Below are positions 36,336 to 43,685 of a DNA stretch of 64,000 nt, piece after piece (within the stretch, counting starts at the first letter, position 1; every line of letters starts with the position of its first letter). Made by a program: the position numbers and the translations under genes. The stretch is from Natrialba asiatica DSM 12278 (GTDB lineage Archaea; Halobacteriota; Halobacteria; Halobacteriales; Natrialbaceae): assembly GCF_000337555.1 (NCBI RefSeq), contig NZ_AOIO01000031.1, positions 106,177 through 170,176 of the forward strand, written 5' to 3'. The notes under the pieces are model-generated. The model had not been told where the DNA came from and did no database searches. It saw only the letters and a list, made by a program, of their open reading frames with translations.

Positions 36336-37010
36336 GTGGGCGTCGAAATAAAAGAACGCAGGGTTACCGACGCCGAGTTCGAGGAGATGACGGCGTTCGT
36401 CTTCGAATACCTCGCGGCCAGCGTCGAAAAAGAAGAGGAAGGCGGCCGAATGCGCTGGTACCCGTGGCACTCCGCCGAGTACCGACACAACCACATTCTC
36501 AACGTCGTCGAACTCGCGACGGAGATCGCCCGCGAAGAGGGTGCCGACGTCGACGTCACTCGCGTCGCCGCCCTCTTTCACGACGTGGCCAAACTCGAAA
36601 CCGATCAAGAACTCCACGCAGAGGCCGGTGCCCGCGTCGCCCGCGAATACCTCGAATCGCGCGGCGAGTTCCCCGAATCGTTCATTCACCAGGTGTGTCG
36701 TGCCATCGAACAACACTCCTTCCAGGGTGACCTGACCGACCTGGCGCTCGAAACGCAGTGTCTGATCGAGGCCGACTTACTCGATAAGGTCGGCGCAAAC
36801 GGCACCGCGCTCATGCTGTTACGCATGGGCTACGAAGCCCGCACCCACATGGATACCGACGAAATGGTCGAGCGCGTCCTCGAACGCGGCTACAACGCCG
36901 CCTCGCGCGTCGAGAGCGAGACCGCCGAGGGCATCGCCCACCAACGTCTCAAACGCGTCAAGTGGTTCCGCGAGTGGCTCGAAGATGAAATCGCGGGCAT
37001 GGGCGACTGA
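36336..37010 (+). CDS. HD-domain phosphohydrolase
   Basis: A 224-residue protein starting at GTG 36336 (MGVEIKERRVTDAEFEEM). The HD metal site is visible as RHNHILNVVELA (first His), LFHDVAKLE (His-Asp at 82-83) and a later Asp in LIEADLLDKVG, flanked by IEQHSFQG. HD proteins hydrolyse phosphate esters of nucleotides. The exact substrate is unknown. The upstream extension of the frame (to 36153) does not resemble protein and lacks an initiation signal. It is divergent from the mutase subunit gene. Confidence 0.87.
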   Translation: MGVEIKERRVTDAEFEEMTAFVFEYLAASVEKEEEGGRMRWYPWHSAEYRHNHILNVVELATEIAREEGADVDVTRVAALFHDVAKLETDQELHAEAGARVAREYLESRGEFPESFIHQVCRAIEQHSFQGDLTDLALETQCLIEADLLDKVGANGTALMLLRMGYEARTHMDTDEMVERVLERGYNAASRVESETAEGIAHQRLKRVKWFREWLEDEIAGMGD

Positions 37011-37181
37011 ATCGAACTGAACTACCCGAACCACCCCGAACCCAACGCGCGGCGATGAACTCGTTCGACCACTGGTTTTCCCCGGTGCAGCCGCTTCTAA
37101 ATCCGGTCCGCATCTGTACGTGAGACGGCTGTCGTTCCGACGGCGAGCGCTGCGAGCCATCACCGCGATCGTCTCGATCGG

Positions 37182-37862
37182 TCAGACGATCGCGAGCGTT
37201 CCGACGACGAGAAAGAGCGCGCCGAACCCGACGAGAACGACGGCGCTCAGGGCGGCGATCGCCGGTGCGAGGGCGTCGACGCGCCGCCCGGCGGCGGCCA
37301 GCGCCGCGGGATAGGTGACGATCCAGACGCCGATTCCGCCGAAAAAGCCGAGCAAGAGTTCGGGAGAGCCGGTCTGGACGACGAGCGATCCGGCGAGGAG
37401 CGAGTCGATGGCGGGAACGTGAGCGAAGATATCGAGGGTGCCTGGTTGAAGGAGGCCGACGCCGACCGTGAGCCAGAAGCCGAGCTGGTAGGGGTTCGTT
37501 AGCGAGAGCGCGAACGTTTTGCGAAAGCCGGCGGTGGAACCGGTTTCGCCGTCAGTGAACGAGGCGGTGTGTCGCGCTTCTTCGATCGCCCCGAGCGCGA
37601 AGTACAGCATGAGGATGCCCCCGAGGAGGTAGAGCGCGGGTCTGATCGCGGGATAGCGGTCGATGAGCGTGACGACGCCGGCTAGAACGAGGACGAAGAA
37701 GACCACGTCGGCGAGCATCGCACCGAGGCCGGCCCAGAAGCCGGCGGTCCAACCGCGCAGCACGCTCTCCTCGGCGATGATGGCGTTCATCGGCCCCGGC
37801 GGGGCCGCGAGGGCGATCCCGAAGACGACGCCCGCGAGGAGCGTCCCGGCAACACTGAGCAC
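37182..37862 (-). CDS. LysE-family amino-acid exporter
   Basis: A 226-residue membrane protein with six hydrophobic segments. The family signature GIALAAPPGPMNAIIAEESVLRG is in the first loop, and FALSLTNPYQLGFWLTVG follows after the hydrophilic middle loop. The LysE/RhtB group exports amino acids such as lysine or threonine. The direction and substrate here are inferred from family only. No LysG-like regulator is adjacent. Confidence 0.88.
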   Translation of the reverse strand: MLSVAGTLLAGVVFGIALAAPPGPMNAIIAEESVLRGWTAGFWAGLGAMLADVVFFVLVLAGVVTLIDRYPAIRPALYLLGGILMLYFALGAIEEARHTASFTDGETGSTAGFRKTFALSLTNPYQLGFWLTVGVGLLQPGTLDIFAHVPAIDSLLAGSLVVQTGSPELLLGFFGGIGVWIVTYPAALAAAGRRVDALAPAIAALSAVVLVGFGALFLVVGTLAIV

Positions 37863-38538
37863 GCGTAGTCGAGTTATAGTGGGGGTGGCGATGTGAAAAG
37901 GACAGCGACTGCGGCGAAGAAGGCCCGAAGACGAGGACGAGTGCGATCGAGTATTCGCTGCGTTCCCGGCGGCGAGTCGTCCGAGAACCGTTTGAGTGTT
38001 TGAGCCGATCGCGCGTCAAGCCCCGTTTTCAGGCCGACTACCCGCATCCCGCAGACGACTGGTCCGACTATGACTTCGGTACAAGCCGCGTGCAAGCCAT
38101 GCCTCGGCTGCTCCACTACCCGGGGTTTCGGATTCTGTAAGGCTGACTTCCGACCGAATTGGTTACAGGTGTTGTCTCATAGTTACTATCCGGCGTACAA
38201 AATGGACGCTCCTTCGTTCGAGAGCTTTATATCTCGGTGGACCGCATAGAATCATGCTTCGGTCCCTCGCGGGAAGAAGCGATGTCCCGGCCGACACCCG
38301 CCGGGGCATGTTCCACCCCTGTCCCTCGAACCGACGAGCACCAGCGTCGCGCGTGCCACGTTGTGCCGATAACCACACTAGGTATCATTGACTCCTACCG
38401 CCGTCTATATGATACCATATGTGATTAATACCTCCGAAAACGGATACTGGCGCTTATGTGAATTGCCTTCGTCGGTGCAGAGACGGCAGCCCCCAGTGCG
38501 GAGCCACCAGGCCCGCTGCGGGGCCCCAGCGACAACCC
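37863..38538. other. 676-nt stretch without a confident gene; orphan promoter and short open frames
   Basis: Between the LysE-family gene and the aldehyde dehydrogenase. It has a strong TATA-like TTTATAT at 38226-38232. A 45-codon frame begins 25 nt after it (38254-38391), and a 59-codon Cys-rich frame precedes it (38070-38249, MTSVQAACKPCLGC). A GC-rich, hairpin-forming segment (38462-38538) precedes the dehydrogenase ATG. None of the frames has recognisable homology by eye, and their codon use is mixed. Confidence 0.5.
38226..38232 (+). promoter_or_regulatory. Orphan TATA-like box
   Basis: TTTATAT in an intergenic region. The nearest recognisable gene starts 307 nt downstream, so it may drive a small RNA or a short peptide. 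Confidence 0.4.
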
Positions 38539-40011
38539 ATGACAACGACACTCGACTCCGAGAACGAAATCGAACTCCGGGACCAGTATCGACCGTACAT
38601 CGACGGCGAGTTCAGCCAGTCGAACGCCGACGAGGGGTTTCCGACGACCGATCCCGCAACCGGCGAAACGCTCGCGACGGTCGAGGCCGCCACCGCCGAG
38701 ACCGTCGACCGCGCGGTCGAAGCCGCTCGGGAGGCGACTTCGGCATGGCGGGCGACTGCGCCGGCCGAACGCGGCCGCATCGTCCATCGAATCGCGGATC
38801 TCATCCGGGACAACGCTGCTGCACTCGCCCGGATCGAGAGCCGCGATCAGGGCAAGCCGCTCACGCAGGCCCGAACCGACGTCGAGGGGGCCGCCCGATT
38901 CTTCGAGTACTACGCCGGCGCGGCCGACAAACTCGAGGGAAAACACGTTCCGACCGGCCAGGACGCGCTTAACATCACCGTTCGCGAACCCTACGGCGTC
39001 AGCGGCCAGATCATTCCGTGGAACTTTCCGCTGAACCTTACTGCCCGTGGCATTGCGCCGGCGCTGGTCGCGGGCAATACCGTCGTCGCAAAACCCGCAC
39101 CGACGACGCCGCTTTCCGCGCTTCACCTGGCGGACCTGTGCCAGCGGGCGGGCGTTCCGGACGGCGTCGTCAACGTCGTCACCGGCGGCAGCGAACCCGG
39201 CGCGGCCCTCACCGCCCACGACGGCGTCGACGCGCTCACCTTCACCGGCAGCGTCGCCACCGGTCAGACCGTGATGGAAGCCGCCGCGGAGTCCGTCTCG
39301 CCCGTCACGCTCGAACTCGGCGGCAAGAACCCGGCAATCGTGATGCCCGACGCCGACCTCGACGAGGCCGTCTTCTGGACGACCGTCGGCATCTTCACGA
39401 ACGCCGGCCAGATCTGTTCGGCGGCCGACCGCGCGCTGGTCCACGAGTCGATCCACGACGAGTTCGTCGAGCGGGTCGTCGAGCGGGCCGAATCCTACGA
39501 ACTGGGACCGGGCGTCGACGATCCGGATATGGGGCCGCTCAACCACGAAGCCCACTACGAGGCGGTGCTCGAGTACATCGACGCGGGAATCGGCTCGGGT
39601 GCGACCCTCAAAACCGGCGGCGAACCGCTCGACGACGACGGCTACTTCGTCCCGCCGACGGTCTTCTCGGATGTCGACCCGCAGTCCAAGATCGCCCAGG
39701 AGGAGATCTTCGGCCCCGTGCTGACGGTGATTCCGTTTTCGGACCGCGAGGAAGCGATGTCGATCGCGAACGACGTCGAGTTCGGACTCACGGGCGGCGT
39801 CTTCTCCCGCGATATCAAGCAGGCGCTCTCGATGGCGCGCGAACTCGAGGCGGGCGGCGTCTACGTCAACGAGTGGTTCGGCGGCTCGGTCGAGGCGCCC
39901 TTCGGCGGGATGAAACGGAGCGGGATCGGCCGCGAGAAGGGACTCGAGGCGCTCGATTCGTACCTGCAGACGAAATCGATCTCGGTGAATCTCGACGAGC
40001 GCGGACGGTAA
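38539..40011 (+). CDS. Aldehyde dehydrogenase
   Basis: NAD(P)+-dependent aldehyde dehydrogenase of 490 residues, full length. Catalytic Cys293 is in NAGQICSAADR and the general base Glu259 is in VTLELGGKNPAIV. The cofactor region shows IIPWNFPLN and FTGSVATGQ, and the C-terminal block EEIFGPVLTVIPF is intact. It resembles the succinate-semialdehyde/betaine aldehyde dehydrogenase branch. The ATG at 38539 is used; the 27 codons of open frame before it are Cys/Arg-rich and match no dehydrogenase. Physiological substrate not determined. Confidence 0.94.
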   Translation: MTTTLDSENEIELRDQYRPYIDGEFSQSNADEGFPTTDPATGETLATVEAATAETVDRAVEAAREATSAWRATAPAERGRIVHRIADLIRDNAAALARIESRDQGKPLTQARTDVEGAARFFEYYAGAADKLEGKHVPTGQDALNITVREPYGVSGQIIPWNFPLNLTARGIAPALVAGNTVVAKPAPTTPLSALHLADLCQRAGVPDGVVNVVTGGSEPGAALTAHDGVDALTFTGSVATGQTVMEAAAESVSPVTLELGGKNPAIVMPDADLDEAVFWTTVGIFTNAGQICSAADRALVHESIHDEFVERVVERAESYELGPGVDDPDMGPLNHEAHYEAVLEYIDAGIGSGATLKTGGEPLDDDGYFVPPTVFSDVDPQSKIAQEEIFGPVLTVIPFSDREEAMSIANDVEFGLTGGVFSRDIKQALSMARELEAGGVYVNEWFGGSVEAPFGGMKRSGIGREKGLEALDSYLQTKSISVNLDERGR

Positions 40012-40100
40012 CCGTTCCGACGGGAATCTCCTCACTGCGGCGTACGATCCGGTTTTGGCCCCTACACCGTCACGCAGCACCGGTTATTTTCCACCGATAT

Positions 40101-40106
40101 TTTATA
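40101..40106 (+). promoter_or_regulatory. TATA-like box of the phosphotransferase gene
   Basis: TTTATA in an A/T-rich patch 23-28 nt before the ATG at 40129. A leaderless transcript is expected. Confidence 0.6.
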
Positions 40107-40128
40107 AAAAGCGACACTGTTTCGGAGT

Positions 40129-41223
40129 ATGAGCGGGACGGAGACGGCCATCGACGCGGCCAGCCTTGAAGCGTACCTTTCGGGGGAATTGGGAATCGAT
40201 GTCAGCGAAACCCGGGTCCTCAACGACGGTCTCAATTTAACACTCGAGATTTCGACCGCAAACGACGAGCAGCGGTACGTCTTGCGACGACCGAATAAGT
40301 TGCGACGGACGGACTTGTTCATCGGCGTGAAACGGGAGTATCGCGTGCTCCGAGCGCTCGATGATGCCTCGATTCCGACTCCGGAGCCGGTCTTGTTTTG
40401 CGACGAGACGTCGGTGGTCGGGGACTCGTTTTTCGTCACCACGTTTCTCGAGGGCTCGACGATCCCGCTCGGGTCGGATCTCCCGGAGCGGTTCCAGAAC
40501 GAAACCTCGCGAAACGACGTGGCGGCGAACCTGATAGAGACGCTCGCCGCGATTCACTCGCTGGACGTTTCCCCGTTCGAGGAGTGCTGTAACCGGCAGT
40601 CTCCGCTGAACCAAATCGATCGCGCAACCGCCCGACTCGATGAAACAGCTACCGTAACGGGCCGCGAACTCCCGCTCCTTCGATCCGTTGTGGAGTGGCT
40701 CCGCCAAAACGCCCCCGAGGAGTCAAAACGAACGGTCGTTCACGACGACTTCAGACCGGGAAACGTGCTTTTCGCCGCCGGTGATAGCCCCGAGATAACC
40801 GGCGTTCTCGACTGGGAAACGGCGATGATCGGCGATCCCCTGACCGAACTCGGCTATCTCCTGCTCCGCTGGGGGGACGAGAACGATCCGACACCGTCGC
40901 TCGACGAACTCGAAGCGCGGTATTCGAACGAAAACGCGATTCAACAGTTGAGAGCGGCGAACGAAAACGGACTGGCTCCGTTCACGGTGCGGCCGGGGAG
41001 TCCCAGCCGACGGGAGCTCGTTACTCGCTACGAGGACGAGACGGGAATCGAGTTCGAGAACGAACGGTTCTACCGAGCCCACGCGGCACTGATGCTCGCG
41101 ACGGTGTGGGCGGATCTTCACCGCCACCGAATCGAAGCGGGGAACGAGTCTCACTGGGAACCGCACGTCGATTATATGGCGCGAATCGCACACAGCATCG
41201 TCACCGGCGAGTTCGAACTGTAG
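40129..41223 (+). CDS. Aminoglycoside phosphotransferase (APH)-fold kinase
   Basis: A 364-residue kinase-like protein. The N-lobe has NLTLEISTANDEQRYVLRRP (Lys replaced by Arg context). The catalytic loop reads VHDDFRPGNVLF (Brenner motif HDDFRPGN), and the metal-binding motif is ITGVLDWETAMIGDPLTELGY. This branch resembles the ACAD10/11-like phosphotransferases more than true antibiotic-resistance enzymes, and the family acts on many small hydroxyl compounds. It is a single gene with its own promoter. Substrate unknown. Confidence 0.88.
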   Translation: MSGTETAIDAASLEAYLSGELGIDVSETRVLNDGLNLTLEISTANDEQRYVLRRPNKLRRTDLFIGVKREYRVLRALDDASIPTPEPVLFCDETSVVGDSFFVTTFLEGSTIPLGSDLPERFQNETSRNDVAANLIETLAAIHSLDVSPFEECCNRQSPLNQIDRATARLDETATVTGRELPLLRSVVEWLRQNAPEESKRTVVHDDFRPGNVLFAAGDSPEITGVLDWETAMIGDPLTELGYLLLRWGDENDPTPSLDELEARYSNENAIQQLRAANENGLAPFTVRPGSPSRRELVTRYEDETGIEFENERFYRAHAALMLATVWADLHRHRIEAGNESHWEPHVDYMARIAHSIVTGEFEL

Positions 41224-41297
41224 ACGGCCCCTGTCGGAAGTATCGAAGGACGGAGTGTGACCCTCGAAATCATACTCTCGGGGAACGAATCACCGGT

Positions 41298-41864
41298 ATG
41301 GGATTCCACACCTACGACCCCGACCGCGCCGCCGCGCTCGAGGACGAGAGCCGCTACCGCTGGTGTTCGCGCGAGGAACTGCTCGCCCTGCTCGAACCCC
41401 GCGACGGGCTGACGGTCGCCGACCTCGGCAGCGGCACCGGATTCTACGCCGACGACGTCGCCCCGGTCGTCGACACCCTCTACGCCGTCGACGTGCAAGC
41501 GGAGATGCACGAGTTCTATCGCGAGAAGGGGCTTCCGGCGACCGTCGAGCCGATTCACGCGCCCGTCGACGACCTGCCGCTGGCCGATGACAGCCTCGAC
41601 GCCGCCTTTTCGGTCGATACGTACCACGAGTTCGCGAGCGAGGAGAGCCTGACTGAACTCGGGCGGGTGCTGCGGCCGGGCGGGCGACTGGTGACGGTCG
41701 ATTGGTCGGCGACGGGCGAGCGGGCGGCGGGGCCGCCGCTGTCGGAGCGGTACGCACTCGGCGAGGCGGTGACGGCCCTTCGCGAGGCGGGGTTGGTGGT
41801 GACGCAGGCGACGGAGCGGCCGGAGACGTACGTCTGTGTGGCTCGCAATTCGCCGGGTGAGTGA
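41298..41864 (+). CDS. Class I SAM-dependent methyltransferase
   Basis: A 188-residue methyltransferase. Motif I reads VADLGSGTGFYADDV. The acidic post-I position is TLYAVDVQAEM, motif II DSLDAAFSVDTYHEF, and ELGRVLRPGGRLVTVDW is the typical UbiE/type-11 block. The substrate-binding C-terminal part is short. The frame is open for another 64 codons upstream, but those lie inside the phosphotransferase gene; MGFHTYDPDRAA is the natural start. Substrate not deducible. Confidence 0.9.
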   Translation: MGFHTYDPDRAAALEDESRYRWCSREELLALLEPRDGLTVADLGSGTGFYADDVAPVVDTLYAVDVQAEMHEFYREKGLPATVEPIHAPVDDLPLADDSLDAAFSVDTYHEFASEESLTELGRVLRPGGRLVTVDWSATGERAAGPPLSERYALGEAVTALREAGLVVTQATERPETYVCVARNSPGE

Positions 41865-41966
41865 GCGCGAGTGTGAGTGTTCGCGAGTCGGGCATCCGAA
41901 GCCGAAGAAAAAGCGACGCAAACGCTGCCCACCGATTCATGACACTGCGCGGTGAGAGGGTAGGCT

Positions 41967-42719
41967 ATGCGTACCACCGGATCGGCGCTACCGTGGAGAA
42001 CCACCCGACGGTCCCTGCTTGCCGCGACCGCGACGAGCGGAACGACACTGACAGCGCTCGCCGGCTGTCTGGATCGCTCCGGCGGCGACGGAAGCGACGG
42101 AAGCGACGAAACCGACGCCGCCAATAGCACCGGCGACGAAAACGACACCGACGATTCCGCCGCTCGATCTACCGTCTCTCCGTCCCTCCCGATGGACATC
42201 ACGACGGTCGACGGCCCGGGGAGCGAGGCCGGGGCGATGACCGTCCCGCCGACCGAGGGGATCATGCTTCTCAATTTCACCCGCGTCCACTGCCCGACCA
42301 GCGAGGGGTTACACTCGACGATCGGAACCGCGAGAGAACGACTCGCGGACGAGCCCCAGCAGGATTCGTCGGGCGACGAACTCGACTACACCGTCGGCCC
42401 CGACGGAACCGTGACGGTGTTCTCCGTCATCGACACCACCTACGGTGCCTCTCCCTCGCCGGCTGAACTCGGCGAGTGGTGGGCCGCTCACGACGGGAAC
42501 TGGACGATCGGCATGGACGAGGAAGGCACGTTACAGGACGTCTACGAGGTCAGAGGAACGCCGACGACGATCGTCATCGACGCCGAAGGGGAGAGTCACT
42601 GGCGAGACGAGGGCGGCACGACGACCGCGAACTTCGTGACCGGCGTCACGGAGGCGCTCGAGACGCTAGACGGCGGTGGAACGACCACGGCAACGGACAC
42701 GAACGAGACGAGCGGGTGA
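41967..42719 (+). CDS. Thioredoxin-fold lipoprotein lacking the CXXC motif
   Basis: A 250-residue exported lipoprotein. The Tat-like signal has RR at 14-15 and the lipobox ends at Cys34 (LAGC), followed by a Ser/Asp/Gly/Asn spacer. The thioredoxin/TlpA-like domain has NFTRVHCPTSEG where the active site belongs, so only Cys109 of the CXXC remains. The following blocks ELGEWWAAHDGNW and YEVRGTPTTIVIDAEG, with the cis-Pro, match the neighbouring intact paralogue closely. It probably lost dithiol oxidoreductase activity. Confidence 0.82.
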   Translation: MRTTGSALPWRTTRRSLLAATATSGTTLTALAGCLDRSGGDGSDGSDETDAANSTGDENDTDDSAARSTVSPSLPMDITTVDGPGSEAGAMTVPPTEGIMLLNFTRVHCPTSEGLHSTIGTARERLADEPQQDSSGDELDYTVGPDGTVTVFSVIDTTYGASPSPAELGEWWAAHDGNWTIGMDEEGTLQDVYEVRGTPTTIVIDAEGESHWRDEGGTTTANFVTGVTEALETLDGGGTTTATDTNETSG

Positions 42720-42944
42720 TCGTCCCTGGGTCTGCGGATCACAGCAAGCTGTCACCTTCGAGAGACGAACCAGTGGACCCATTGGTCTTGATCACGTACA
42801 CTCGTGCATGAAACCCCGACAATCGCTTTCCCCGTGGCGATTTCGGATTTCGAGTCAGCGCCTCGGTGGGTGGCCCGACGCCGATCGCTCTCGTCCACGG
42901 TGTCCCGCAGATAACACGTGCGGCCCTTCGGCGGTGACGGCCCG

Positions 42945-43670
42945 ATGAAACGGCGAACGCTTCTCGCCGGCGTCGGCAGCGTCGGCGTTCTCGCCGGTGC
43001 CGGCGGCATCCTCTCGGGAGCCGTCCCGGTCGATTCCTTCACCGAGCCGCGATCCGGGAACACACCGACCGAAACCACGGGTGAAACCGACGACGGCCCG
43101 ATTGAACTCGAGACGATCGAGGCGACCGGTAGCGAGGCCGGAACGCTCGAGGTCCCGAACGACGGCGTCACCGTCGCCATGTTCTTCGCGCCGAGCTGTG
43201 GGAACTGCCAGGCACTCATGCCGGAACTCAGAGCCGCCCGTGACGAACTCAAGGAGGAGTACGGAGACGATCTGACCGTCGTCTCGATCACCCCCGAGCA
43301 GGATCACGATGAACTGCGCGAGTGGTGGGACGAGCACAGCGGTAACTGGTACCTCGGGTTTCATTCCGGGCGGTCGTTGGCTTCGTCCTACCAGGTCGTC
43401 GGCTATCCGGTCGTGATAATCATCGACGAGAACGGGGAAAAACACCGCCACATGACCGGGAACCCTGACGCTCGAAAGCTGAAGTACGCGATCGAACCCG
43501 AACTCGAGGCGTACCGCGAACGGGCGGCCGAAACCGAGAGTGAGGGTGACGGAGAGAACGAGACCGACACTGACGGCGAAACGGAGAACGAATCCGCGGC
43601 GAGGGAGACTGAGACCGCAAACGAGAGTGAACGCGAGAGCGGCGAAAGCGACGAAACCGAGACGAACTAG
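42945..43670 (+). CDS. TlpA-like exported thioredoxin
   Basis: A 241-residue extracytoplasmic thioredoxin-fold protein. The Tat signal/anchor begins MKRRTLLAGVGSVG and has no lipobox Cys, so an uncleaved anchor or signal-peptidase I cleavage is likely. The redox motif is CGNC (Cys85/Cys88) in FFAPSCGNCQA, and the cis-Pro loop reads YQVVGYPVVIIIDENG. The last ~45 residues are a disordered Glu/Thr/Asn tail. GGTGA at 42933-42937 supports the ATG at 42945. It lies 225 nt after its CXXC-less paralogue. Confidence 0.87.
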   Translation: MKRRTLLAGVGSVGVLAGAGGILSGAVPVDSFTEPRSGNTPTETTGETDDGPIELETIEATGSEAGTLEVPNDGVTVAMFFAPSCGNCQALMPELRAARDELKEEYGDDLTVVSITPEQDHDELREWWDEHSGNWYLGFHSGRSLASSYQVVGYPVVIIIDENGEKHRHMTGNPDARKLKYAIEPELEAYRERAAETESEGDGENETDTDGETENESAARETETANESERESGESDETETN

Positions 43671-43685
43671 TCCCGTATCCGGGTA

